The position numbers and the translations under genes were made by a program. Below are positions 52,437 to 60,164 of a stretch of 64,000 bases of DNA, piece after piece. Source of the DNA: Glycomyces algeriensis (GTDB taxonomy: Bacteria > Actinomycetota > Actinomycetes > Mycobacteriales > Micromonosporaceae); contig NZ_JAPZVR010000022.1 of the NCBI RefSeq assembly GCF_027622855.1, forward strand, positions 1 through 64,000. The letters are read 5' to 3'. The notes under the pieces were generated by a model that saw only the letters and a list, made by a program, of their open reading frames with translations, did no database searches and had not been told where the DNA came from. Numbering within the stretch: position 1 is the stretch's first letter; every line of letters begins with the position of its first letter.

Positions 52437-52797
52437 AGGTAGGTCGGGTCAGAGAGATGCGGACTCATCAGTCGCCACTTGGGCGACCGACGCCGTAGGC
52501 GGGTGTGCTCCCCGATGCCCTGGCGTTCAGCAATGACGCTGATGCGAGAGTGCTCCGAACTCGCGGTGACAACGATTCCCTTTGCCGGGAAACGGGTCCC
52601 GCGTCGAGCGCTCACTGTGTCGCCCGCGAAGGTGCGACCGTCACACCAGTTTCCGTGACGGACGCGGCGCGGCACGCATGCGAAGCGCGTCTTGAACGCC
52701 GCCGCGGCCGCAACGGCCCGCGAAACGCCCGAACCGCAAGAGCTGTTCATAACACCGTGAAAGCGAAACGCTTGATGCTTAGCAAGGAGATGTTTTG
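52437..52797 (+). other. Long leader of whiB1
   Basis: If transcription starts at the CRP-controlled promoter, the leader is about 350 nt. It contains a hairpin with 7-bp arms at 52638-52661 (CCGTCAC and GTGACGG) and AAGCG-AAA-CGCTT at 52761-52773 just before the ribosome site. A 97-codon frame (52505-52798) has no family resemblance. Confidence 0.5.
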
Positions 52798-53061
52798 ATG
52801 GATTGGCGCCACGAGGCCATCTGCCGTGACGAGGACCCCGAGCTGTTCTTCCCGATCGGGGACACCGGACCGGCACTGACGCAGATCGAGCAGGCGAAGA
52901 ACGTCTGCCGGCGCTGCCCGGTGACCGAGGAGTGCCTGCGGTGGGCGCTCGAGTCCGGTCAGGACGCGGGCGTCTGGGGTGGCATGAGCGAGATCGAGCG
53001 CCGCGAGCTGAAGCGTCGCTCGGGTGCGCTGCGCACGTTGGCGACCCAGGTCGTCGGCTAG
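52798..53061 (+). CDS. whiB1: WhiB1-type iron-sulfur regulator
   Basis: 87 residues. The four cluster cysteines are C9, C37, C40 and C46, the GVWGG turn is at about 60-64 and the basic C-terminal helix (RRELKRRSG) binds DNA. Closest in pattern to WhiB1 (DWRHEAICRDEDPELFFPIG), an essential, nitric-oxide-sensitive regulator in mycobacteria that binds the primary sigma factor. ATG at 52798 has AAGGAGA at spacing 7. Upstream CRP-like sites and a long leader suggest cAMP-linked control. Confidence 0.95.
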   Translation: MDWRHEAICRDEDPELFFPIGDTGPALTQIEQAKNVCRRCPVTEECLRWALESGQDAGVWGGMSEIERRELKRRSGALRTLATQVVG

Positions 53062-53115
53062 CACCGCCGCGCAATCCCTTGATTTAGTCCATCCCTCGAA
53101 AATTTGTGACAACAG

Positions 53116-53157
53116 AAGCTTGGAAGGCCCGGCGGGTTCCGCCGGGCCTTCAAGCTT
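53116..53157 (+). terminator. Terminator after whiB1
   Basis: A 19-bp stem with one bulged G (AAGCTT and GAAGGCCCGGCGG paired with their complements) around GTT, 54 nt after the stop codon. Confidence 0.85.
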
Positions 53158-53231
53158 GCACGGACGCGAAGATTCCTCGATCTGAAGGCTCCCCTGTCTA
53201 CCCAACGTATCGGAGGGGTACGACACTCTTC

Positions 53232-53363
53232 GGCGTGAAGGCGTGAAGGCGTGAAGGCGTGAAGGCGTGAAGGCGTGAAGGCGTGAAGGCGTGAAGGCGT
53301 GAAGGCGTGAAGGCGTGAAGGCGTGAAGGCGTGAAGGCGTGAAGGCGTGAAGGCGTGAAGGCG
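53232..53363. repeat. Perfect octanucleotide tandem repeat, 16 copies
   Basis: GGCGTGAA is repeated 16 times without a change from 53232 to 53359, followed by a half unit. It lies in the convergent intergenic space after whiB1. The region on both sides (53158-53231 and 53364-53494) shows no gene. Confidence 0.95.
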
Positions 53364-53494
53364 CTGCGAGCGGTTCGGCGGGCAGCGCCGTGCGACTCAC
53401 GCGGCGCTGGGAAGGGCCCCCGGTTGCAAGGATGCCGCGGGGGTGCGACATTTCGACGTGTCCGGGGGACACGCTTTCGGGTGAATCGCGTCCG

Positions 53495-53947
53495 CTAGTA
53501 GATCTGGTGGCGGTGGGTGTCGGCGTCGGCTTCGGTGGCCGGGCGACGCTGGGAGATCGTGATCGTCGTGGTCGAGTCCTCGACGTGGGCGTCGACCTCG
53601 TCTGTGAGGGCCCTGAGGACCTGCCACTGATATGAGCCCGCATCGGGTAGGGGCTCGCCCTTGGGGCGGCTCAGGGCGATCTGGAGGGTCTCTTCGCCGA
53701 CCGCGAGGCGGCAGTGGAGGGGCTGGTCGCCCGACTTCCGGCGGAACGGGCGCGGGCGCCCGGGCTCGGCGGGGATCAGGAGCGCCACGGCGGCGTTGAC
53801 CGCCGCCCGGAGGTCCTCGATCTCGTCGAGCGAGAACCCGAGCCTGGTCGCCACCGCCGCGGTCGCGGTCGGCAGGACCGACAGGTAGTCGCCCGTCGAG
53901 GGCACGTCGAGCAGCAGCACGTCCTCGCGCTCATCGCTCACCGGCAT
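53495..53947 (-). CDS. RsbW-like anti-sigma regulatory (HATPase-fold) protein
   Basis: 150 residues. The fold resembles serine-protein-kinase anti-sigma factors: VPSTGDYLSVLPTATAAVAT, then LGFSLDEIEDLRAAVNAAVALLI with the N-box-like AVNAA, and a C-terminal strand set (VEDSTTTITISQRR). The glycine-rich ATP lid is not obvious, so kinase activity is doubtful. It may bind a sigma factor or an antagonist, but no partner is adjacent. ATG at 53947 with AGGAA at spacing 7; longer frames run into repetitive DNA. Confidence 0.75.
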   Translation of the reverse strand: MPVSDEREDVLLLDVPSTGDYLSVLPTATAAVATRLGFSLDEIEDLRAAVNAAVALLIPAEPGRPRPFRRKSGDQPLHCRLAVGEETLQIALSRPKGEPLPDAGSYQWQVLRALTDEVDAHVEDSTTTITISQRRPATEADADTHRHQIY

Positions 53948-54416
53948 CGCCGCTTCCTGTGACTGAGGGGACGAAGGACTTCCGCCCTCACGCTGCAAAG
54001 GATAATCGGGTCGGCTCCGCAGCGCGGAACACCCCGGCTGAAATCCCACTCCCGTGGACCCGAGGCGGGCCGGCGGCGAAGCGCTTGCCTCCGCCTGGCC
54101 GCCCTGCTGCGGATCATCGGCCCTGCCCGGCCGCCCCGTGGCGACCCAGCCGCCCGCCGGGCCGACTGCGGTGCGGCATCCACCCCGTGCTGCGCCGAGG
54201 CACCGGTCCTGCCGGATCGCCATACGGCGACGTATCCGATCCGCCGGGGCCGTCCTACGGCGAAGCGCCGCCTCCTGCGGCCCGTCCTGCGGCGACCCAT
54301 CCGATCCGCCGGCGCCGTCCGACGGCGAAGCGCCGGCGCGTCCGGCCCGTTCTACGGCGAAGCGCCCGCCCCGCTGGCCGCGGTGGCGGGCGCTCCTCAC
54401 GGATGCTCAGCGGGCG
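53948..54416. repeat. GC-rich repetitive intergenic region
   Basis: About 470 nt with no convincing gene. A 37-bp unit beginning ATCCGATCCGCCGG occurs at 54234 and 54299 (period 65), and ACGGCGAAGCGCC occurs three times (near 54256, 54321 and 54353). The frames crossing it have Arg/Pro-rich composition that does not look like real protein. Confidence 0.7.
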
Positions 54417-54827
54417 CTAGGCCTGCTTGGTCTCCCAGAAGATCTTGGCGATCTCGTCGATCTTCGCGAGCAGCTCCTCGGCGACCTTCGGGTCGGCGGA
54501 GCCCTTGGCGCCCGAGGCGCCGGCCAGCTTCGTCGCCTCGTTCACGAGGGTGTGCAGCTGCGGGTACTTCTCGAAGTGCGGCGGCTTGAAGTAGTCGGTC
54601 CACAGCACCCACAGGTGCTCCTTGACCAGGTTCGAACGCTGCTCCTTGATGATCAGGGCGCGCGTGCGGAACTCAGGGTCCTCGTTGGCCTGGTACTTCT
54701 CGCAGATGGCCTTGACCGACTCCGCTTCAATGCGGGCCTGCGCCGGGTCGTAGACCCCGCACGGCAGGTCGCAGTGAGCCGAAGCCGAGATCTGCGGCAT
54801 GAGCCGCTTGAACAGAGGCTTGAACAT
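54417..54827 (-). CDS. sodN: Nickel superoxide dismutase
   Basis: 136 residues. A 17-residue leader (MFKPLFKRLMPQISASA) precedes the nickel hook HCDLPCGVYDPAQ, whose His1, Cys2 and Cys6 of the mature enzyme bind nickel; mature length about 119 matches the family. It dismutates superoxide in the cytosol as a hexamer. The leader must be removed by the peptidase SodX, usually encoded next door; no sodX is adjacent here. ATG at 54827 has GGAGG at spacing 4. A Nur box was not seen. Confidence 0.95.
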   Translation of the reverse strand: MFKPLFKRLMPQISASAHCDLPCGVYDPAQARIEAESVKAICEKYQANEDPEFRTRALIIKEQRSNLVKEHLWVLWTDYFKPPHFEKYPQLHTLVNEATKLAGASGAKGSADPKVAEELLAKIDEIAKIFWETKQA

Positions 54828-55015
54828 TGCCCCTCCGCTTCTTTTCAGTGGTGTGATTCCAGTGCCGACCCTACCTCTCCGGGGGGCGATTTCGGCCCGG
54901 CCCCTACAGTTAGAGACCCAGCGCGGGGCCGCACGGAAGGCCATGCTGGACAGTGCAAACGCCGATGCCATGAGCTCCGGCACCGCAAGCGCCGCAAAGA
55001 TGGAGGTCAATCCAG

Positions 55016-55978
55016 ATGCTCGCCGCCTACGCCAGTGCAGTGAACCCCGACGACCCTTTCGCCGCCCTCTCGGTGGGTGAGATCGAGCCTCCGGACGTTC
55101 CCGAGGACTGGACGCGCGTCTCCGTCGCCGCGGCCTCGCTCAACCACCACGACCTGTGGTCGCTCGCCGGCGTCGGCCTCCGCGCCGAGCAGTGCCCGAT
55201 GATCCTCGGCACGGATGCGGTGGGCCGCACCGAGACCGGGCATCACGCCGTGGTCTATCCGGTCATCGGCGATGCCGCGCTAGACGACGAGACCTTGGAC
55301 CCCAAGCGGACCCTGCTCTCCGAGGTGCACCCGGGCACGCTCGCCGAGTACGTGTCGGTGCCGGAGCGGAACCTCGTCCCGGCCCCGCCGGGGTGGACCG
55401 CCGCCGAGGCCGCATGCCTCCCGACCACGTTCCTCACCGCCTGGCGGATGCTCACCACCCGCGGGCGCCTGCCCGCCGACGGCGCCGTGCTCGTGCAGGG
55501 CACCGGCGGCGGTGTCGCCACGGCCGCGATCCTGCTCGCCAAGGCCCTCGGCGCCCGCGTCTACGCCACCGGCCGCGACCCTGAGCGGCGCGAGCGGGCC
55601 GCCGCGATCGGCGCGGTCCCGGTCGAGGCCGGGGGCCGCCTGCCCGAGCGGATGGACGTCGTCATCGACTCCGTGGGCGCGCCGGTCATGTCGCACTCGG
55701 TCAAGTCCCTCAAGCCCGGCGGGCGCCTCGTCAGCTGCGGCGTGACCGGCGGTCCGGTCGCCGAGGTCGACATGCGGCACGTCTTCTTCAAGCAGCTCGA
55801 GATCCTCGGCTCGACCATGGGCACGCGGGACGAACTCGTCGAGGTCGTCCGGTTCTGCGCGGAACGGGACGTCAGGCCCGTCATCGACGCCACGTTCGCG
55901 CTCGCGGATGCCGAGCAGGCGCTGCGGCGCCTCGCCTCGGGCGAGGCGTTCGGCAAGGTCGTGCTCGTCAACGAGTGA
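55016..55978 (+). CDS. Zinc-type medium-chain dehydrogenase/quinone reductase-like protein
   Basis: 320 residues of the MDR superfamily. The GroES-like half carries SLNHHDLWSLAGVG and GTDAVGR; the Rossmann half has LVQGTGGGVATAAILLAKALGARVYATG. Typical zinc-ligand residues are not all present, so it may be a zinc-free quinone oxidoreductase or alkene reductase type. Substrate unknown. ATG at 55016 with GGAGG at spacing 9. It diverges from sodN, which could hint at a redox role, but this is only context. Confidence 0.82.
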   Translation: MLAAYASAVNPDDPFAALSVGEIEPPDVPEDWTRVSVAAASLNHHDLWSLAGVGLRAEQCPMILGTDAVGRTETGHHAVVYPVIGDAALDDETLDPKRTLLSEVHPGTLAEYVSVPERNLVPAPPGWTAAEAACLPTTFLTAWRMLTTRGRLPADGAVLVQGTGGGVATAAILLAKALGARVYATGRDPERRERAAAIGAVPVEAGGRLPERMDVVIDSVGAPVMSHSVKSLKPGGRLVSCGVTGGPVAEVDMRHVFFKQLEILGSTMGTRDELVEVVRFCAERDVRPVIDATFALADAEQALRRLASGEAFGKVVLVNE

Positions 55979-56111
55979 ACACAGCGTCGTAAGTACGACA
56001 CTGGAGCCGCTTTCTGCCGGGTTCGCACCACGCGCGGGCCCGCCTGCGTTCACCCTGTAATGGATGTCACCGCCGACGGGGGTTCGCGGTTGCACAAGGG
56101 GGAGAGCGGCC

Positions 56112-56606
56112 ATGTCAGTAATGGGTCGGGTCAAGGGCGGGTTCAAGTCCGCCGCCGGGAGCACGTGGGTCGTCACGAAGAAGCTCCTGATCAGAGTCGC
56201 GATCGCGGCCGCCATCATGGTCGTCGCCGTCGCCCTGGCCAGGCACGGGGAGAGCGCCGCGTCCGAGACCGGGGGCGTCGAGACCTCCGGGACCGAGGCG
56301 CATCCGATCAGCGCGCAGCGGGCGATCCTCTCGGAGGGCTGGGCCGACGAGCAGCTCTTCCTCTGCACGTACCGCGTCGACGCCACGTTCGGCGTCTCGA
56401 TCTTCACCGAGACCAGCTGGAGCTCGCGCCGCCTGGTGCGCCTGCTCAACGACACCGAGGTCCAAGGGGCCTGCTCGTCCACCGACGGCGAGAAGGCATT
56501 GGGCTGCAAGGGCCTCGAATTCGAGACCCAGTGGATCCACGTCCGCCACGGCGACACGGTCGGCTACACGCCGGCCTCCTGCCTCGTCGGTGACGGCATC
56601 TTCTAG
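56112..56606 (+). CDS. Hypothetical exported or membrane-anchored protein
   Basis: 164 residues, not recognised. A basic start (SVMGRVKGGFKSAAGSTW) leads to one membrane helix (about 25-44), then an extracellular part with four Cys (LFLCTYRV, GACSS, LGCKG, PASCLV) that could form two disulfides. SH3-like strands are suggested by WIHVRHGDTVGYTPASCLVG. ATG at 56112 with GGGGGAG upstream; an earlier in-frame ATG at 56064 lacks a ribosome site. Confidence 0.7.
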   Translation: MSVMGRVKGGFKSAAGSTWVVTKKLLIRVAIAAAIMVVAVALARHGESAASETGGVETSGTEAHPISAQRAILSEGWADEQLFLCTYRVDATFGVSIFTETSWSSRRLVRLLNDTEVQGACSSTDGEKALGCKGLEFETQWIHVRHGDTVGYTPASCLVGDGIF

Positions 56607-56653
56607 CAGGCACGGGTACCAAGGGAGGCGATTGGACGGTATCGGGGATGCGA

Positions 56654-56683
56654 AGCGGGGTCCGGCAGCAGCCGGACCCCGCT
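56654..56683. terminator. Bidirectional terminator
   Basis: AGCGGGGTCCGGC and its complement form a 13-bp stem around AGCA, between the convergent hypothetical gene and the sugar ABC operon. Confidence 0.85.
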
Positions 56684-56696
56684 CGTTCTTGCTCGC

Positions 56697-57587
56697 TTAC
56701 TTCAGGCCGACGCCCGCGACGCCTTCTACGATCCGCTTCTGGAAGATCAGGAAGACGATGAGCAGCGGCGCGGCGCCGAGGACCGCGGCGGCCATGTTCT
56801 GGGCGTAGAACAGGCCGTAGCCGCCCGCGACGACCTGCAGGCCCACGGGCAGGGTCATCATCGACGGGTCGCTGGCCACCAGCAGCGGCCACAGGTAGTT
56901 GTTCCACGAGCCGATGAAGGTGAAGATCGCGACGGCCGCGATGATCGGGCCCGACATCGGGAGGATGACGTTCCACAGCACCCGGAAGTGCCCGGCGCCG
57001 TCGAGCTTCGCGGCCTCCTCGTAGTCCTTCGGGATGGCGTCGAAGAACCGTTTGAGGATGAACACCATGACCGGGGCGACCACCTGCGGGAGCGCCAGGC
57101 CCCAGTAGGTGCCGCCCATGTGCAGGGCGTTGACCAGGTCGAACAGCGGGATGATGAGCGCCTGGCCGGGGACCATGAGGCCCGCGATGATCGCGCCGAA
57201 CAGCACGTTCTTGGCCGGGAAGTCGAACCGCGAGAACCCGTAGGCGGCCGTGACGCACAGGACCAGGGTCAGCACGGTGACGATCACCGAGACGATCGTG
57301 GAGTTGAGCATCCAGGTGAAGTGGTCGCCGCGCTCGAACAGGACCTTGTAGCCCTCGACCGACCAGGTCTCGGGCCACCAGTGGATGTCCTGGCCGAGGC
57401 TCGCCTCGGTCTCCGTCTTGAACGAGGTCGACAGCGCCCACAGGAGCGGGAGCAGCCAGAACACCGCCAGGAGGGTGGCCGCGACGTACACGATGACGGC
57501 GCCGACGGAGGGGCGCCGGAACCGGCGCCGAATCGTGCGGGGCTCGGTGGGGGTGGCCGCGACGGAAGTCGCCTGCGCTGCGGTCAT
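56697..57587 (-). CDS. Carbohydrate ABC transporter permease (MalG type)
   Basis: 296 residues, six membrane helices. The EAA loop that contacts the ATPase is visible (YEEAAKLDGAGHFRVLWNVILP). It is the second permease of a CUT1 importer; the stop falls at a terminator shared with a convergent gene. Starts 1 nt after the first permease, so translation is coupled. No ATPase gene is in the operon; CUT1 systems of actinobacteria often share the MsiK ATPase encoded elsewhere. Confidence 0.92.
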   Translation of the reverse strand: MTAAQATSVAATPTEPRTIRRRFRRPSVGAVIVYVAATLLAVFWLLPLLWALSTSFKTETEASLGQDIHWWPETWSVEGYKVLFERGDHFTWMLNSTIVSVIVTVLTLVLCVTAAYGFSRFDFPAKNVLFGAIIAGLMVPGQALIIPLFDLVNALHMGGTYWGLALPQVVAPVMVFILKRFFDAIPKDYEEAAKLDGAGHFRVLWNVILPMSGPIIAAVAIFTFIGSWNNYLWPLLVASDPSMMTLPVGLQVVAGGYGLFYAQNMAAAVLGAAPLLIVFLIFQKRIVEGVAGVGLK

Positions 57588-57588
57588 G

Positions 57589-58533
57589 TCAGGACTCCTT
57601 CCGGGAGAACAGCCGGAACTGGAAGATGGAGATGATCAGGATGAGGATGAACAGCACATAGGACAGTGCCGAGGCGTAGCCGATGCGGTAGCCCTCGAAG
57701 CCGGCGATGTAGATGTAGTGGATCGCGACCTCGGACTCGCGGTTCGGGCCGCCGCCGGTCATGATGTACATCTGGTCGAAGATGCGCAGGGATGCGATGA
57801 GCTGCAGCACGATCACCATCGCGGTGGTGCGGTTGAGCAGCGGCAGGGTGATGTGCCACAGCTGGCGCCACCAGCTCGCGCCGTCGATGCTCGAGGCCTC
57901 GTAGACGCTCGGGTCGATGGTCTGGAGCGCGGCCAGGTACAGCAGGAAGTTGAAGCCCACGGTCCACCACACGGTGGTGATGACGACCGACCACATGGCC
58001 ATGCCGTTCTCGCCCTGGTACCAGACCGTCGGCGCCGAGGCGTCCTGGAGCCCGAGGAGCTGCAGGTAGTGGTTGAGCAGGCCGCCTTCAGGCTGGTAGA
58101 TCCACATCCAGATCATGGTGACCACGGAGACGGGGACCACGAACGGCGCGAAGAACGCCATGCGCAGGAACCAGCCGAGCTTCCGCGCCCGGTTGACCAG
58201 GAGCGCGAAGACGATCGCGAGGACGACCAGCGGCGGCGTCGAGTACAGGGTGAACTCGGCGGTGTTGACCAGCGCGTTCCAGGCGCGCTCGTCGCCGAAG
58301 GCCTCGACCCAGTTGTCGAGCCCGACCCAGGAGGCGGGGCGGCCGGTGAGGCTCTTGTCGGTGAAGGAGTAGTAGAGGCCGAGGAAGGTCGGCCAGATCA
58401 GGAAGAGGGCGTAGAAGGCCACGAAGGGGAGCACGAACCAGAGTCCGGTCCACGACTTCTTCTTGCGCGGGGCGCTCGGGGGCCGCGTCATCGCGGCCGA
58501 CGCCGCTGCGGGCGTCGCGGTTTTCACAGTCAT
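57589..58533 (-). CDS. Carbohydrate ABC transporter permease (MalF type)
   Basis: 314 residues. A cytosolic Lys-rich N-terminus is followed by six membrane helices and the EAA loop YEASSIDGASWWRQLWHITLPLL. First permease of the CUT1 importer, 21 nt after the binding-protein gene. The membrane pair should form the translocation path for the sugar delivered by the lipoprotein encoded upstream. Confidence 0.92.
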   Translation of the reverse strand: MTVKTATPAAASAAMTRPPSAPRKKKSWTGLWFVLPFVAFYALFLIWPTFLGLYYSFTDKSLTGRPASWVGLDNWVEAFGDERAWNALVNTAEFTLYSTPPLVVLAIVFALLVNRARKLGWFLRMAFFAPFVVPVSVVTMIWMWIYQPEGGLLNHYLQLLGLQDASAPTVWYQGENGMAMWSVVITTVWWTVGFNFLLYLAALQTIDPSVYEASSIDGASWWRQLWHITLPLLNRTTAMVIVLQLIASLRIFDQMYIMTGGGPNRESEVAIHYIYIAGFEGYRIGYASALSYVLFILILIISIFQFRLFSRKES

Positions 58534-58554
58534 CGGGAGTCCTAATGGAACGAT

Positions 58555-59895
58555 TCAGTCGACCGGGTTGGGAAGGGCGAGAAGGGTGTGGATCCGGTCC
58601 TTCATGAGCTCCAGCGCTTCTTCGGGCTTCATCGCGAGCGAGTAGACCTGGAGGAAGATCGAGCCGGTCTCGTCGAAGAGGCGGGCGGCGGAGCCGGAGA
58701 ACCACACGTCGGGGTCGAACTGGACGTTCTCGACGACGCCGGAGTACTCCGCGTTCGGCTGCAGCGCCTGGTACTCGGGGCTCTCGGTGACGGGCAGGTA
58801 GGACGGGGTGTGCCCGCCGCCCTCGCCCCAGCGGTAGCTGTTCTTGAGCATGTAGGCGGCGTACTCGACCGTGGCCTTGCGGACCTCGGGGTCCCAGCTG
58901 TTGTGGTGGGGCAGCACGAACGAGTGGCAGTCGCCCTGGGTGCGGCGGTTGCCGAAGAAGGCCGGCATCTCGGTCATGGAGAACCAGTCGGGGTTGTCGC
59001 CGCCGAAGAGCTTGAAGCGGTTGATCTCCCAGTTGCCGACCTGGACGAAGGCGGCGGCGCCGTTCTCGAAGTTGGCGGCGCACTGGGCGCCGTCGGAGAA
59101 GGTCGGGCAGAGGCCTTCCTCGGCCATGAGGTACATGGTCTCGATGGCCTGGAGCGCCTTGTCGTCGTCCATCTCGAAGTCGTCGTCGCCGAAGGTCATC
59201 TCGCCGTCCGCCTGGCGGTACCAGGCCCAGAACTGGCGCCAGCCGCCGAACGTGTCGAGCGAGGTGCCGAACTCGCCGGTGACCTCCTTCGCCGCGCGGA
59301 GCAGGTCGAAGTAGGACTCGCGTCCGGTGGTGTCGATGAGGGTGCCGTCGGGGTTGAGAGCGCCGATCTGCTGGCAGACGTCCCGGTTGTAGTAGTTGAC
59401 GAGGGCGTGCGTGTCGAGGGGCAGCGCGTAGAGGCGGTCCTCGTGGAAGCACTTCTCCCAGATCTTCTCGGGGAAGTCGGCCGCGTCGATGCCGGCTTCG
59501 GTGAGCTCGTCGATCGTGATGGCGTCCAGGAGCGTGTCGGGCGAGACGCTCTTGAGCCGGGAGAGGTGGATGGTGGCGATGTCCGCGGCGTTGCCGCTGG
59601 AGGCGCCCATGACCAGGCGGGTGTAGAACGGGGTGCCCCAGCCGAAGGTGGTGGCCTCGAGTTCGACGTCGGGGTGCTCGGCCGAGAAGTTGCCGTGCAT
59701 CTCGGTCATGATGGCGCCGTCGGCGCCGGCGAGCAGGTTCCACTGCTTGACGCGGGTCTTGTCGCTCAGGCCTCCGGTGACCGAGCCGCAGCCGGCCAGG
59801 CCGAGGCCGGCGGCCGCCGCCGTGCCGGTGAGGAGTGCCCGTCTGGAAGGACCGCGTTTGAAGACGGAGCCAGGGGGCGAGGGATGATTCGGCAT
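58555..59895 (-). CDS. Sugar-binding lipoprotein of a CUT1 ABC importer
   Basis: 446 residues. A twin-arginine-like start (GPSRRALLTGTAAAAGLGLAGC) ends in a lipobox LAGC, so the mature protein is a membrane-anchored lipoprotein. The body matches extracellular solute-binding family 1 (GAAAFVQVGNWEI; SFVLPHHN). Substrate cannot be read; an oligosaccharide is likely. ATG at 59895, or TTG at 59898, with GGAG upstream. A LacI-type operator overlaps its promoter. Confidence 0.88.
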   Translation of the reverse strand: MPNHPSPPGSVFKRGPSRRALLTGTAAAAGLGLAGCGSVTGGLSDKTRVKQWNLLAGADGAIMTEMHGNFSAEHPDVELEATTFGWGTPFYTRLVMGASSGNAADIATIHLSRLKSVSPDTLLDAITIDELTEAGIDAADFPEKIWEKCFHEDRLYALPLDTHALVNYYNRDVCQQIGALNPDGTLIDTTGRESYFDLLRAAKEVTGEFGTSLDTFGGWRQFWAWYRQADGEMTFGDDDFEMDDDKALQAIETMYLMAEEGLCPTFSDGAQCAANFENGAAAFVQVGNWEINRFKLFGGDNPDWFSMTEMPAFFGNRRTQGDCHSFVLPHHNSWDPEVRKATVEYAAYMLKNSYRWGEGGGHTPSYLPVTESPEYQALQPNAEYSGVVENVQFDPDVWFSGSAARLFDETGSIFLQVYSLAMKPEEALELMKDRIHTLLALPNPVD

Positions 59896-59959
59896 CAATG
59901 CATCACTCCAATGTGATTCTTCGTCGGGGAGGGCCTGTCGGGGGGTGGGCCGTGGAGCC

Positions 59960-59988
59960 ATTGTTATCGTTCTCATCAGCGCGGTCAA
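59960..59988 (-). promoter_or_regulatory. Promoter of the sugar ABC operon
   Basis: On the minus strand TTGACC (59983-59988) and AACAAT (59960-59965) are 17 nt apart, about 65 nt before the lipoprotein gene. Confidence 0.65.
59962..59975. promoter_or_regulatory. LacI/CcpA-type operator over the ABC promoter
   Basis: TGTTATCGTTCTCA fits the LacI-family pattern TGNNANCGNTNNCA at every fixed position. It covers part of the -10 box and spacer, so a bound repressor would block transcription until sugar is present. Confidence 0.65.
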
Positions 59989-60044
59989 GAGCGGACATCG
60001 GAAGAAAACGATATTGCAATGTCCGTAAAGTGCCTTGTCGCTGA

Positions 60045-60062
60045 AACGTTACCGGTAAAGTT
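60045..60062. promoter_or_regulatory. Second LacI-like palindrome upstream of the ABC operon
   Basis: AACGTTACCGGTAAAGTT is an 18-bp palindrome with 16 of 18 positions symmetric and a central CG, as in LacI-family operators. It lies about 80 bp upstream of the promoter-overlapping site, a spacing that would allow looping. Confidence 0.55.
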
Positions 60063-60103
60063 ACGGATTGCGCGACAAAGTTCGCACGGCAAGCTCGCAC
60101 GAC

Positions 60104-60131
60104 AAAGGGGAGGCCGGAAGGCCTCCCCTTT
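60104..60131 (-). terminator. Terminator after kgd
   Basis: AAAGGGGAGGCC and its complement form a 12-bp stem around a 4-nt loop, with T residues on the 3' side, 33 nt past the kgd stop codon. Confidence 0.85.
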
Positions 60132-60164
60132 CGTCGCTTGCGGTGCGGCGCTGCTGTGCCGGTG

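Noticed and set aside
52505-52798. 97-codon frame in the whiB1 leader
   Set aside because: No Shine-Dalgarno, no recognisable family, and it only meets the whiB1 ribosome site at its end.
53232-53363. Octamer array considered as a CRISPR array
   Set aside because: Units are 8 bp with no spacers and no cas genes.
53938-54300. Minus-strand frame of 120 codons in the repeat region
   Set aside because: Arg/Gly low-complexity product over degenerate repeats and no start signal.
54054-55043. Plus-strand frame of 329 codons across the sodN region
   Set aside because: It is antisense to sodN, which has an unmistakable nickel hook and ribosome site.
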